From: Oxalobacteraceae bacterium
GTDB taxonomy: Bacteria; Pseudomonadota; Gammaproteobacteria; Burkholderiales; Burkholderiaceae_D
Direction of reading: 5' to 3'
Length of the DNA: 64,000 nt
NCBI GenBank assembly: GCA_021768485.1
Contig: JAIZVZ010000003.1
Location: 1 to 64,000 of the forward strand
The notes under the pieces were generated by a model. It worked only from the letters and a program-made list of their open reading frames with translations. It searched no databases and was not told the origin of the DNA. Shown in pieces: positions 8,664 to 17,299 of this stretch. The position numbers and the translations under genes are program-made. Each line of letters begins with the position of its first letter. The first letter of the stretch is position 1.

Positions 8664-9173
8664 ATGCGCCATTCAATTGCCCTCATACTTTTATTGCAAT
8701 CGCTGACAGCTTTCGCTCAAAGCCCGCCGGCCGCGGCGGCCAGCGACAGCAGGCCGCCGCTCTTGAAAGCGCTCGATGGCGACTGGCAGATGACGGGCGA
8801 CGTGCGCGGCAAAGCGGTCACGTATGCCATGCATGCCGCGCCGACGCTGCAGGACAAATTTACGGAAATACACATGACCGATGTCCAGCGCCCGCCCAAA
8901 TATGAAGCGCGCCTGTTCATCGCCTATGACCCGCTCAAAAAGTCGCTGATTGCCCATTGGCTCGACAATTTCGGCGGCGAAGCATCGATTCCGCATGCGA
9001 GCGGCCAGATCGAAGGCAATACCATAGAATTTGTGTTTCCCTACAAAGATGGGCCCTTCCGCGACCGTCTCACTTATGATTCGAAAACCTCGTCATGGAC
9101 CTTCACCATCGAGGCCGGAAGTGCCGACGGCAGCTGGCGGCATTTTGCGCGTTACGACATGCGGCGCCAATGA
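8664..9173 (+). CDS. Exported lipocalin-like protein (DUF1579-like), function unknown
   Basis: A 169-residue protein with a clear signal peptide (MRHSIALILLLQSLTAFAQS) and a mature part reading LKALDGDWQMTGDVRGKAVTYAM, RLFIAYDPLKKSLIAHWLDNFGG and DRLTYDSKTSSWTFTIEAG. The regular beta-strand pattern with a WxMxG opening resembles DUF1579/lipocalin-like beta-barrel proteins. It is probably periplasmic. No operon partner: oleate hydratase is divergent and the next + strand gene starts about 320 bases away. I do not recognise a specific function. Confidence 0.7.
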   Translation: MRHSIALILLLQSLTAFAQSPPAAAASDSRPPLLKALDGDWQMTGDVRGKAVTYAMHAAPTLQDKFTEIHMTDVQRPPKYEARLFIAYDPLKKSLIAHWLDNFGGEASIPHASGQIEGNTIEFVFPYKDGPFRDRLTYDSKTSSWTFTIEAGSADGSWRHFARYDMRRQ

Positions 9174-9494
9174 GCGGCGCCCGGCTTTTATGCGCATCAG
9201 GCTTATGCCGATTCGCCGCCGTATCTCGCACAGAAAATTAACTTGCTGCGGCCCCGGCGACTTATGGCGTCGCCGCCCGCGCGTCCCTCGATGACCGCAA
9301 GCCGCAAACAGCGAGCGCAACCGCCCTCGCCATACTCAACTATAATGATTCGCGGGCAAACACGCGAATCGCTCCGATGACGGTCGCGCCCACCGCGATG
9401 CGGCCCGCCCGACGCCTGCCAGCAAGCCCGGAGCCGCGCCTGGCCCTGGCCGCGTGCGGCCTGCAAGCCGATTCCATTTTATGAGAAAAAAAAT
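9174..9494. other. Intergenic, no gene seen
   Basis: About 320 bases with no supportable coding frame. It contains a short GGCGAC / GTCGCC hairpin near 9256-9273 and an A-rich stretch just before the next start codon. Nothing else stands out. Confidence 0.5.
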
Positions 9495-10595
9495 ATGACT
9501 GCACTATTTACCTCCTTCAAACTGAAAGACGTCACCCTGCGCAACCGCATCGCGGTGCCGCCGATGTGCCAGTACAGCGCCGTCGACGGCCTCACCAACG
9601 ACTGGCATCTGGCGCATTACACGAGCATCGCGCGCGGCGGCGCCGGTCTGGTCATCGTCGAGGCCACCGCGGTCTCGGCGGACGGCCGGATTTCGCCGGG
9701 CTGCGCCGGTCTGTGGAACGAGCAGCAAGCCGAAGGCATGGCGCGCATCGCTGCCGCCATCAAGGCCGCCGGCGCCGCGCCCGGCATCCAGATCGCCCAT
9801 GCGGGCCGCAAGGCCAGCGCCAACCGGCCATGGGAAGGCGACGACCATATCGCCGCCGGCGATCCGCGCGGCTGGCAAACCATCGCCCCTTCGGCCATCG
9901 CATACGGCGCCAACCTGCCGCAAGTGCCGCGCGCCATGACGCTCGACGATATCGCGCGGGTCAAGGCCGATTTCGTCGCAGCCGCTCGGCGCGCCCGCGA
10001 GGCCGGCTTCGAATGGCTGGAACTGCATTTTGCCCATGGCTATCTGGCGCAGAGTTTTTTCTCGGCGCACAGCAACCAGCGCAGCGACCAATACGGCGGC
10101 AGTTTCGCCGGGCGCAGCCGCTTTTTGCTCGAAACGCTGGCCGCCGTGCGCGAAGTCTGGCCCGAAAACCTGCCGCTCACGGCCCGCTTCGGCGTCATCG
10201 AATACGACGGCCGCGACGAACAGACGCTGGCCGAATCGATCGAGCTGACGCGCGCCTTCCGCCAGGGCGGCCTCGACTTGCTCAATGTGAGCGTCGGCTT
10301 CACGATTGCCGAGACCAATATTCCGTGGGGACCGGCGTTCCTGGCGCCGGTCGCCGAACGCGTGCGGCGCGAAGCCGGACTGCCGGTCGCCTCGTCCTGG
10401 GGCATCGACGCGCCGCTGCTCGCCAACCGCGTGGTGGCCGATCAGCAGATGGACCTGGTCATGATCGGCCGCGCGCATCTGGCCAACCCGCACTATGCCT
10501 ATCACGCCGCCAAGGAACTCAAGCTCGAGCGGCCATCCTGGGTTTTGCCGGCGCCCTATGCGCACTGGCTCGAACGCTATCGCGCGCAAGAGTAA
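9495..10595 (+). CDS. NADH:flavin oxidoreductase, old yellow enzyme of the YqjM/XenA class
   Basis: A 366-residue FMN TIM-barrel ene-reductase. It has the thermophilic-like/YqjM signature near the N-terminus (RNRIAVPPMCQYSA) with Cys25 as the redox-tuning residue. The QIAHAGRKA segment lies mid-protein, and HFAHGYLAQSFFSAHSNQRSDQYGG supplies substrate and flavin contacts. IGRAHLANPHYAYHAAKEL closes the phosphate-binding site. It should reduce activated alkenes, quinones or nitro compounds with NAD(P)H, often as an electrophile or oxidative stress defence. It is cytoplasmic. The gene is alone, with a 422-base gap downstream and no adjacent regulator. Physiological substrate unknown. Confidence 0.93.
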   Translation: MTALFTSFKLKDVTLRNRIAVPPMCQYSAVDGLTNDWHLAHYTSIARGGAGLVIVEATAVSADGRISPGCAGLWNEQQAEGMARIAAAIKAAGAAPGIQIAHAGRKASANRPWEGDDHIAAGDPRGWQTIAPSAIAYGANLPQVPRAMTLDDIARVKADFVAAARRAREAGFEWLELHFAHGYLAQSFFSAHSNQRSDQYGGSFAGRSRFLLETLAAVREVWPENLPLTARFGVIEYDGRDEQTLAESIELTRAFRQGGLDLLNVSVGFTIAETNIPWGPAFLAPVAERVRREAGLPVASSWGIDAPLLANRVVADQQMDLVMIGRAHLANPHYAYHAAKELKLERPSWVLPAPYAHWLERYRAQE

Positions 10596-11017
10596 ATGCG
10601 AGCATAAACACGAAGTCAAAGTAACAGCAGCGCCGACACGCGTCTTGTGGCCATGGCCGATGCAATCAAGAACATCGCCATCGCAACAAGATGCGTCAAC
10701 AATGCCACCATTGCGGTGCATTAGCGGGCATCAAATCATCCCCGATGAATACTGTTAAATTCAATTTCGGGAATATTTATTTGATAAAAGAATGTTACTC
10801 GGCAATAATGGACGCTTATACAATCATGGCGCTGCCGGCATTGCAATCAGCGCATGTCCAAAAGGCAAACCCAAAATGCCTGCGTAGAAATGCCGACACA
10901 CGCCACGCTTGAGAGTTAACGACATCACATCTGCCAGCCGCCCCCATCAAAACCGGGGGCTTTGCCAAGCCGGTCTTTGAACAAGCCGATCGCCATCATA
11001 CCGATACACATATATTC
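10596..11017. other. Intergenic, no gene seen; one GC hairpin
   Basis: 422 bases without a credible gene. A CCCCC / GGGGG hairpin at about 10941-10959, followed by CTTT, could be a weak terminator for the upstream oxidoreductase gene. The rest is low in structure and moderately AT-rich. Confidence 0.5.
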
Positions 11018-12853
11018 ATGAGCTACGAATTCAATCCCGAGAGTGCTGTTTTCGAATTTCCCAATCCCTACAAGGTCGAAAATCTGTCGCTAATCGTCTC
11101 GGCGACTTTTATGATTCTTGGTGGTATTTTTACCATGCTGACTGTACGCGAACGACTTGGGCACGGCCTGGACCGGCACGCCGTCTTGGTCGCCGCCATT
11201 GCCATCTTGTTGCTACTGTTCGGCATTGGCCTGCTCGGCTGGGCGTTTTCGCAACTACGCTATTTTTTTGGCCGCAACCGCCCGGCCAGCCTCGCCCCGC
11301 TGCTCGCCAACGACAGCGACGGCTCCAGCGCCACCGCCACGCAACTGAAGGAAACGCTCAGGCAAAATGCCGTGACCTGGCGCGAACCGAGCGGCGCCCT
11401 CAACGGCTTGCTCTATTCGTGGCTGCCGCACCTGATCTTCGCCCCGCAAAAAATCCAGGATGCGGCGCAAAAACAATTCCATACCTTCCTGTCCTTGTCG
11501 GCGACATTGCTGAGTTTTTTGATTTGCTGGTTCCTGTTCGGCCGTGGCGAAGCCAGCGGCTGGATCGGCCTGATTTACGCAGCCTTCGCCGCCCCGCAAA
11601 TTTTGCCCAAGCTGCGCCACCCGGCCAGAAATACCAACGAAGCAGCGCAGAGCGGCGCCAAAAACCTGATTGTGCTAGTCGTCATGGCCTTGCTGGGCCC
11701 GGCCATTCTGGCGCTGCTGGCCTCGCACCTGCCCTCGCTCGGCCAGCTGTCGATCAATGGCGCGCTGGCGCTGGCCCTGGTCTGCGCCCTGATCGGTTGC
11801 TGGGCTTTTGGCATTGCGCTTAAAAATCAATTGCAGCCCTCGCCGCAAGCAGTCGGCTCGGCGCGCGTGATGGAAACGCTGACCATGAACGCCCATCCGA
11901 ACAAGCTGATCGAAGAACTCGACCGCATCCTGATGACGCGCTGGTATAGCCGCATCCCGAACCGCCGCTATGCGCGCCAGTCGCCCAATGTCGTTGGCCA
12001 GCAAGGCCGCTTCACCGCCGATATTTTTGAAGAAACACAGCCGCGCCCGCAGCCGAACCGCACCGCAACCGGCGTCGGCCACGCGCTGGCGACGCCGCAA
12101 TTTCGCTGGATTGCTGTCCTGAGCGGTCTGGCCAGCTTTTATCTGTTTTTGGGAACCGTCGCCGCAGTGCTGCTTGCGCGCGACATTCTGGCCGGCGAAG
12201 CCATTTCAACCACAGCCACTTTTGCCCTTAGCCAACTTGCAGTCGGCATGTTTTGCGGCGAGGCCGCCCACATGCTGTGGGGTCGTTTTGACTTCGTTTC
12301 CGAACTGATCTGGGTCGACCTCAACGGCAGTTTCGAATCGGCCCACGTCAAGCTCGGCAACCAGATCTCGGGCAATATCCAGACGACGAAAAACGTCATC
12401 AATATTGAAGAGATGACGATGCGGGTCTGGGTCTCGGAAATCGATACCGTCATTTTCGGCAAGGACGACTGGCGTCAGCTGATCGGCATGCGCGGCCTGC
12501 AAGACACGGCCGACGAGCTGGCAACGGCGCTCAAGGCCTTTGGCGAGACACGCTCGATGGTGGTCGCTCCGACCTCAGCCGCCGACCTCGAGCGCGCGCA
12601 ACAGATCGGCGCCCTGCATCAGCTCGCCGGCGGCGCAGCGACGCGCGAAGGCGAAACGGCGCATATCGCAAATTTGCTGACCAGTAAGCTCGGCGCGGCG
12701 ACGATGGAAGACAAGGCAGAAAGCAAGACTGACGATAGTGGCAGTAGTGGCAGTAGTGGCACGCCAAAATCGCTGTTTTGCACGGGCTGCGGCGGCGGAC
12801 TCGACGCCAATATGCGCTTTTGCAGCGCGTGCGGAAAAGCGGTGGCTCAATAG
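11018..12853 (+). CDS. Polytopic membrane protein with C-terminal zinc ribbon, function unknown
   Basis: A 611-residue protein with about seven predicted membrane segments: near residues 25-45, 55-80, 155-195, 215-240, 250-270, 365-390 and 400-415. A soluble segment follows (residues ~430-540, including IWVDLNGSFESAHVKLGNQISG), then a Ser/Gly-rich linker (DDSGSSGSSGTP) and a C-terminal double CxxC zinc ribbon (FCTGCGGGLDANMRFCSACGKAVAQ). Cytoplasmic zinc ribbons of this type usually cap membrane or signalling proteins, but I recognise no family that gives a job. No operon partners. The start has no obvious Shine-Dalgarno sequence, so the N-terminus is tentative. The linker is encoded by a 9-bp tandem repeat. 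Confidence 0.75.
   Translation: MSYEFNPESAVFEFPNPYKVENLSLIVSATFMILGGIFTMLTVRERLGHGLDRHAVLVAAIAILLLLFGIGLLGWAFSQLRYFFGRNRPASLAPLLANDSDGSSATATQLKETLRQNAVTWREPSGALNGLLYSWLPHLIFAPQKIQDAAQKQFHTFLSLSATLLSFLICWFLFGRGEASGWIGLIYAAFAAPQILPKLRHPARNTNEAAQSGAKNLIVLVVMALLGPAILALLASHLPSLGQLSINGALALALVCALIGCWAFGIALKNQLQPSPQAVGSARVMETLTMNAHPNKLIEELDRILMTRWYSRIPNRRYARQSPNVVGQQGRFTADIFEETQPRPQPNRTATGVGHALATPQFRWIAVLSGLASFYLFLGTVAAVLLARDILAGEAISTTATFALSQLAVGMFCGEAAHMLWGRFDFVSELIWVDLNGSFESAHVKLGNQISGNIQTTKNVINIEEMTMRVWVSEIDTVIFGKDDWRQLIGMRGLQDTADELATALKAFGETRSMVVAPTSAADLERAQQIGALHQLAGGAATREGETAHIANLLTSKLGAATMEDKAESKTDDSGSSGSSGTPKSLFCTGCGGGLDANMRFCSACGKAVAQ
12737..12760. repeat. 9-bp tandem repeat inside the zinc-ribbon gene
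   Basis: About two and a half copies of AGTGGCAGT encode the Ser-Gly-Ser linker just before the zinc ribbon. Linker length could vary by slippage without breaking the frame, because the unit is a multiple of three. Confidence 0.7.
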
Positions 12854-13010
12854 GCGAAGAGCCGGCAAGCGCTGGCCGCATACCGCGGCGCCTCTTTTAA
12901 CAAACCTCCCCCGCAGGCCAGCCCGCGCCCCTGGCCTGTATCGTTTACTGTATTGTTGCACCGTATTCTTATACTGCGAGCCGGCGTCGCGCACCGCGCA
13001 GCGGCCTATG

Positions 13011-13080
13011 CTGCGGCTTGTGCTGCGGCTCGTGCTGCGGCTTGTGCTGCGGCTTGTGCTGCGGCTTGTGCTGCGGCCTG
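13011..13080. repeat. 12-bp tandem repeat (CTGCGGCTTGTG)
   Basis: Nearly six units of CTGCGGCTTGTG, most of them exact, lie in the 496-base gap between the zinc-ribbon gene and the GbsR-type regulator. Each frame across it reads as low-complexity peptide, so apparent open frames here are not credible genes. The rest of the gap holds no gene. Confidence 0.9.
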
Positions 13081-13349
13081 CCATCGGCTTGTCTTCAAGC
13101 GCATCTTCCCGAAAAGCAATACTCAATAGCCAGCCCTGACAGGCTTGATGCCGCCGTTCGTCCAGCAATCGGGCAGACAAGGCCGAATCACGGCCATTTC
13201 CCATATTGCGCGCCAAAGCGGGCGTTATAGCGCAAGATCGCCGCAAATACGAGGACTGCGGCCATTTTGAGGCAGCGCCAGCAAAGAATTCCGATCCACT
13301 TTATACTTCAGACATTCCTGAAAATACAATAAGTAAAGATAAGATCGTC

Positions 13350-13937
13350 ATGCACAAATTGACACCCCTGACGCAGCGCTTTATCTTGCATTTCGGCGAG
13401 ATGGGTAGCCGCTGGGGCATCAATCGCACCGTCGGCCAGATTTATGCCCTGCTATACGTGCAGGGCAAGCCGCTGAATGCCGATGAAATCGCAGAGCATT
13501 TGTCGTTCTCGCGCTCGAATGTCTCGATGGGCTTGAAAGAATTGCAATCCTGGCGCCTGGTCAAACTATTGCACAAGCAAGATGACCGCCGCGAATACTT
13601 CGAACCGCCGAAAAACATCTGGGACATCTTCAAGACGCTGCTCGAAGAAAGGCGCCGGCGCGAAGTCGAGCCGACGCTGTCGATGCTGCGCGACGCCTTG
13701 CTCGAAACCCCGCTCAACGCTGACGATGCATTCGCCCAGCAACGCATGCGCGAAATGTATGAGCTGATCGAATTGTCGAGCAACTGGTTCGGCGAAGTGC
13801 AAAAGCTGTCGCCGGAAACGCTGGGCCGCCTGATGAAAATGGGAAGCACCGTCAAGCGCGTGCTCGAAATCAAGGACAGCTTGCGCGATAAATTCGGCGT
13901 CGGCAATATCGCGGCGCCGCCAGAGGATGAGCGATGA
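13350..13937 (+). CDS. GbsR/MarR family transcriptional regulator, first gene of the cyd operon
   Basis: A 195-residue winged-helix regulator: HFGEMGSRWGINRTVGQIYALLYV and GKPLNADEIAEHLSFSRSNVSMGLKELQSWRLV form the HTH, followed by LLHKQDDRREYFEPPKNIWDIFKTLLEERRRREVEP, the GbsR-type wing and dimer helix. GbsR proteins are MarR-like repressors that sense small ligands; the family is best known from Bacillus glycine betaine synthesis. Here the stop codon overlaps the start of cydP (ATGA), and cydA and cydB are joined by the same overlap. The regulator is therefore translated in one unit with cytochrome bd oxidase and probably controls it. The Met at 13350 begins the conserved region. The effector is unknown. 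Confidence 0.88.
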   Translation: MHKLTPLTQRFILHFGEMGSRWGINRTVGQIYALLYVQGKPLNADEIAEHLSFSRSNVSMGLKELQSWRLVKLLHKQDDRREYFEPPKNIWDIFKTLLEERRRREVEPTLSMLRDALLETPLNADDAFAQQRMREMYELIELSSNWFGEVQKLSPETLGRLMKMGSTVKRVLEIKDSLRDKFGVGNIAAPPEDER

Positions 13938-14248
13938 GTCCCCTGCGAGCCAGACTGCAGCAGCGCTCAACGCGCTTCGGCCACCTGCCTTTGGGCGCCG
14001 AGATCGCCTTGATCGTCGTCGTCAAGCTTATCGTGCTATATGCACTTTACCGCGCATTTTTCAGCGCCCCGCAGGCAATCCACATGCACATGCCGCCCGC
14101 CAGCGTCGAGCGGCATCTGCTCGCCCCCACCAATCCGTCGCAGCATCTGCCCGCCTCCACCAATTCGTCGCCGCATCTGCCTGCAGCCCCCGCGCAGCCG
14201 CTGTCGCCCGCCCCCGATTCCGCAACTTTGCACCAAGGCCATCCATGA
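13934..14248 (+). CDS. cydP: CydP, putative small subunit of cytochrome bd oxidase
   Basis: A 104-residue protein with one N-terminal membrane helix (AEIALIVVVKLIVLYALYRAFF, residues ~22-43) preceded by Arg-rich sequence. This is the pattern of CydP proteins encoded directly before cydA in betaproteobacteria. It overlaps the regulator gene and cydA by four bases each, so translation is coupled. The C-terminal half is unusual: a Pro/Ser/His-rich tail of roughly 10-residue repeats (HLLAPTNPSQ, HLPASTNSSP, HLPAAPAQPL) not expected in the short family core. The tail would lie outside the bilayer. Family assignment rests on the helix, size and position. Confidence 0.75.
   Translation: MSPLRARLQQRSTRFGHLPLGAEIALIVVVKLIVLYALYRAFFSAPQAIHMHMPPASVERHLLAPTNPSQHLPASTNSSPHLPAAPAQPLSPAPDSATLHQGHP
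14113..14205. repeat. 30-bp tandem repeat in the 3' half of cydP
   Basis: Three imperfect 30-bp units encode the HLxAxTNxSx repeats of the CydP tail. Unit length is a multiple of three, so copy-number change keeps the frame and the coupling to cydA. Confidence 0.65.
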
Positions 14249-15819
14249 TACCGATCGATGAAGTCGTCAACCTGTCGCGGCTGCAGTTCGCCGTCACCGC
14301 GCTCTACCATTTTCTCTTTGTCCCCCTGACGCTGGGACTGGCCTGGATTCTGGTCATCATGGAGTCGGTCTATGTCATGACCGGCCAGGAAATCTACCGC
14401 GACATGACCAAATTCTGGGGCAAGCTGTTCGGGATTAATTTTGCGATGGGCGTCGCCACCGGCATCACGCTCGAATTCCAGTTCGGCACCAACTGGGCCT
14501 ATTACTCGCATTACGTCGGCGATATCTTCGGCACGCCGCTGGCCATCGAAGGCATTCTCGCCTTCTTCCTCGAATCGTCTTTCGTCGGCCTGTTTTTCTT
14601 CGGCTGGAAGCGGCTGTCGCGGGTCCAGCATCTGTTCGTCACCTTTTTGCTGGCCTTCGGTTCGTCGATGTCGGCGGTCTGGATCCTGATCGCCAACGGC
14701 TGGATGAATAATCCGGTCGGCGCCGAATTCAATTTCGAAACCATGCGCATGGAACTGGTCAGCATCACCGATGTGTTCTTCAATCCGGTGGCGCAAGTCA
14801 AATTCGTGCACACGGTGGCGGCCGGCTATGTGACGGCCTCGATGTTCGTGCTCGGCATTTCCTCTTATTACCTGCTCAAGGCGCGCGACGTGCCGTTTGC
14901 GCTGCGCTCGTTTGCGATTGCCGCCGGCTTCGGCCTGGCGTCGACGCTGTCGGTGATCGTACTCGGCGACGAGTCCGGTTACACGACCGGCGAAGTCAAC
15001 AAGGTCAAGCTGGCCGCCATCGAAGCAGAATGGGAAACCCACGAAGCGCCGGCCTCGATCACCGTCTTCGGCCTGCCCAACGAAGCCATGCAACGCACCG
15101 ATTATGCGATCCACGTACCCTACATGCTGGGCCTGATCGCGACGCGCTCCTTCGATAAAAAAGTCATCGGCATCAGGGATTTGAAAATCATTAACGAAGG
15201 CCGCGTCAAGAACGGCATGCTGGCCTATGCCGCGCTGACCCGCCTGAAATCGGGCGACAGATCGCCGGCGGCGCGCGCTGCCTTCAACGACTTGAAGGCC
15301 GATCTCGGCTACGGCCTGCTGCTGAAAAAATACACGCCGAACGTGATCGACGCCACGCCGCAGCAGATCCGGATGGCGGTCAACGACACGATTCCGCATG
15401 TGGCGCCGATCTTCTGGTCATTCCGCATCATGGTCGGCCTCGGCCTGCTATTCCTGGGCATTTTCAGCGCCTCGTTCTACTTCCTGATCAAGAAGCGTCT
15501 GGCCAGCCAGCGCTGGCTGCTGCGCCTGGCGCTGTTTTCGATTCCGCTGCCGTGGGTGGCGGCCGAGCTTGGCTGGGTCGTGGCCGAATACGGCCGCCAG
15601 CCATGGACCATCGCCGGCGTGCTGCCGACGCATCTGTCGGCCTCGACCCTGCAACCATCGAATCTGTATTTCAGCCTGGCCGGTTTCGTGCTGTTTTATA
15701 CGACGCTATTCGTGGTCGAGATTTACCTGATGACCAAGACCGCGCGCAAGGGGCCGTCGGCCCTGCATACCGGTAACTACTACTGGGAACAAGCCGCACA
15801 CGCCGGGGAGGCCGCATGA
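14245..15819 (+). CDS. cydA: Cytochrome bd ubiquinol oxidase subunit I
   Basis: A 524-residue, nine-helix membrane protein with the CydA landmarks. These are an axial His in the first helix (TALYHFLFVPLTLG, His22), GxxGxxLEFQFGTNWAYYSHYVGDIFG, FFLESSFVGLFFFGW, the long quinol-binding Q-loop (residues ~240-400), and WVVAEYGRQPWTIAGVLPT near the C-terminus. Length equals the long-Q-loop E. coli type. It carries haems b558, b595 and d with subunit II and reduces O2 to water using quinol, with high O2 affinity and resistance to NO and cyanide. The start at 14245 gives an ATGA overlap with cydP. NO tolerance fits the denitrification genes elsewhere in the window. Confidence 0.97.
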   Translation: MIPIDEVVNLSRLQFAVTALYHFLFVPLTLGLAWILVIMESVYVMTGQEIYRDMTKFWGKLFGINFAMGVATGITLEFQFGTNWAYYSHYVGDIFGTPLAIEGILAFFLESSFVGLFFFGWKRLSRVQHLFVTFLLAFGSSMSAVWILIANGWMNNPVGAEFNFETMRMELVSITDVFFNPVAQVKFVHTVAAGYVTASMFVLGISSYYLLKARDVPFALRSFAIAAGFGLASTLSVIVLGDESGYTTGEVNKVKLAAIEAEWETHEAPASITVFGLPNEAMQRTDYAIHVPYMLGLIATRSFDKKVIGIRDLKIINEGRVKNGMLAYAALTRLKSGDRSPAARAAFNDLKADLGYGLLLKKYTPNVIDATPQQIRMAVNDTIPHVAPIFWSFRIMVGLGLLFLGIFSASFYFLIKKRLASQRWLLRLALFSIPLPWVAAELGWVVAEYGRQPWTIAGVLPTHLSASTLQPSNLYFSLAGFVLFYTTLFVVEIYLMTKTARKGPSALHTGNYYWEQAAHAGEAA

Positions 15820-16958
15820 TTTTCGATTACATGACCCTGAAGCTGATCTGGTGGTGCCTGGTCGGCGTGCTGCTGCTCGGTTTTGCGCTGACGGCCGGCT
15901 TCGATTTCGGCGTCGGCATGATGCTGCCCTTCGCCGGCAAGACCGATATGGAGCGGCGCGTGCTGATCAACAGCATTGGCCCGACCTGGGAGGGCAACCA
16001 GACCTGGTTCATCACGGCCGGCGCCTCGATGTTCGCGGCCTGGCCGCTCGTCTATGCGGCCGCTTTTTCCAGTTTTTATGTGGCGCTGATGCTGCTGCTG
16101 TTTTCGCTGCTGCTGCGCCCGGCCGGTTTCGACTACCGCAACAAGGTGCCGAGCGCGCACTGGCGCAGTGTCTGGGACTGGGGCCTGTTCGCCGGTGGCC
16201 TGGTACCGCCGCTGATCTTCGGCGTCGCGTTCGGCAATCTCTTGACCGGCATTCCATTTCACTACGACGACACCATGCGCCTCGCATACAGCGGCAATTT
16301 CTTTGCCTTGCTGACGCCGTTCGGCCTGTTGTGCGGCCTGCTGGCGATTGCCCTGATGCTGATGCATGGCGCTACTTTTTTACGCACCAAGACCGAAGGC
16401 CTGATCGCCGAACGCGCCGCCCGCACGGCAATGGCGGCGGCGGCCGTCAGCCTGCTCGCATTCATCGGCGCCGGCATCTGGATCAAGTACGGCATCGCCG
16501 GTTACCGGATCAGCGCCATGCCCGATCCCAACAGCGCCTTCATACCGACCATGAAAACGGTAAGCATGGCGCGCGGCGCCTGGCTCGACAATTACGCGCG
16601 CTGGCCGCTGGCCATGCTGTTGCCGGCAATCGGCATCGGTGCTGCCGTGCTGACCGTGGTCCTGAGCCGCACGCGCGCTGCGCTGGCAGCCTTTCTGTGC
16701 AGCGGGCTGACGATTTCCATGATTCTGCTGACGGCGGCGGTATCGATGTTCCCCTTCGTCTTGCCGTCCTCGCAAGACCCGAACAGCAGTCTGACGGCAT
16801 GGGACGCGGTATCGAGCCAGAAGACGCTCGGACTGATGTTCTGGATCATGCTGTTCATGGTGCCGGTGGTATCGCTTTACACGACCTGGGTCTATCGCAT
16901 CATGCGCGGCAAAGTCACCGAAGCGCATATCCGCGAAGATGAACATTCACTGTATTGA
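15816..16958 (+). CDS. cydB: Cytochrome bd ubiquinol oxidase subunit II
   Basis: A 380-residue polytopic protein matching CydB: LIWWCLVGVLLLGFALTAGFDFGVGMMLPF, then INSIGPTWEGNQTWFITAGASMFAAWPLVYA, a conserved stretch that places the acidic proton-channel region. The remainder alternates hydrophobic helices with short loops, and total length equals the E. coli protein. It pairs with CydA in the inner membrane. The ATG at 15816 overlaps the cydA stop by four bases, and cydX follows 18 bases after the stop, so gbsR-cydP-A-B-X forms one transcription unit. Confidence 0.97.
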   Translation: MIFDYMTLKLIWWCLVGVLLLGFALTAGFDFGVGMMLPFAGKTDMERRVLINSIGPTWEGNQTWFITAGASMFAAWPLVYAAAFSSFYVALMLLLFSLLLRPAGFDYRNKVPSAHWRSVWDWGLFAGGLVPPLIFGVAFGNLLTGIPFHYDDTMRLAYSGNFFALLTPFGLLCGLLAIALMLMHGATFLRTKTEGLIAERAARTAMAAAAVSLLAFIGAGIWIKYGIAGYRISAMPDPNSAFIPTMKTVSMARGAWLDNYARWPLAMLLPAIGIGAAVLTVVLSRTRAALAAFLCSGLTISMILLTAAVSMFPFVLPSSQDPNSSLTAWDAVSSQKTLGLMFWIMLFMVPVVSLYTTWVYRIMRGKVTEAHIREDEHSLY

Positions 16959-16976
16959 CGAGGCAAGGATAACGCT

Positions 16977-17141
16977 ATGTGGTATTTCACCTGGATTTTG
17001 GGCATCGGCCTGGCGCTGGCATTCGGCATCATCAATGTGATGTGGCTGGAAGCCAATTACGCCTTCGGCCAGCGCGAAGAAGATGTCACGCGCAGCAGCT
17101 TCGAGCGGGCGCGCGCCGCCGAACTGGCGGGCGGCAAGTAA
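16977..17141 (+). CDS. cydX: Cytochrome bd small subunit CydX
   Basis: A 54-residue protein beginning MWYFTWILGIGLALAFGIIN, with a single membrane helix and a short charged C-terminus (ANYAFGQREEDVTRSSF). MWYFxWxLG and the following helix are diagnostic of CydX/YbgT, the small subunit that stabilises haem d in CydAB. A GGCAAGGATAACGCT stretch upstream offers a ribosome site. It is the last gene of the operon and is followed by a strong hairpin. Both CydP and CydX are therefore present in one operon. Confidence 0.95.
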   Translation: MWYFTWILGIGLALAFGIINVMWLEANYAFGQREEDVTRSSFERARAAELAGGK

Positions 17142-17181
17142 CAACAATGCCAAGCCAGAAAATGAAGTAAATTGCAGACGA

Positions 17182-17221
17182 AAAAAATGACCCGCAGGCA
17201 TAAGCCGGCGGGCCATTTTTC
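17182..17221. terminator. Bidirectional intrinsic terminator between cydX and efp
   Basis: A hairpin with CCCGC, GGC / GCC and GCGGG arms around an ATAA loop, flanked by a run of A on the left and T on the right, so it can end both the cyd operon (+) and the efp transcript (-). Confidence 0.85.
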
Positions 17222-17299
17222 AGATTGTGCCAGCGCAATCGCGGCGCGATAAAAACCGCGCTTATCGGCCGGCAACCAGACTCGAAATCAACTCGACGA

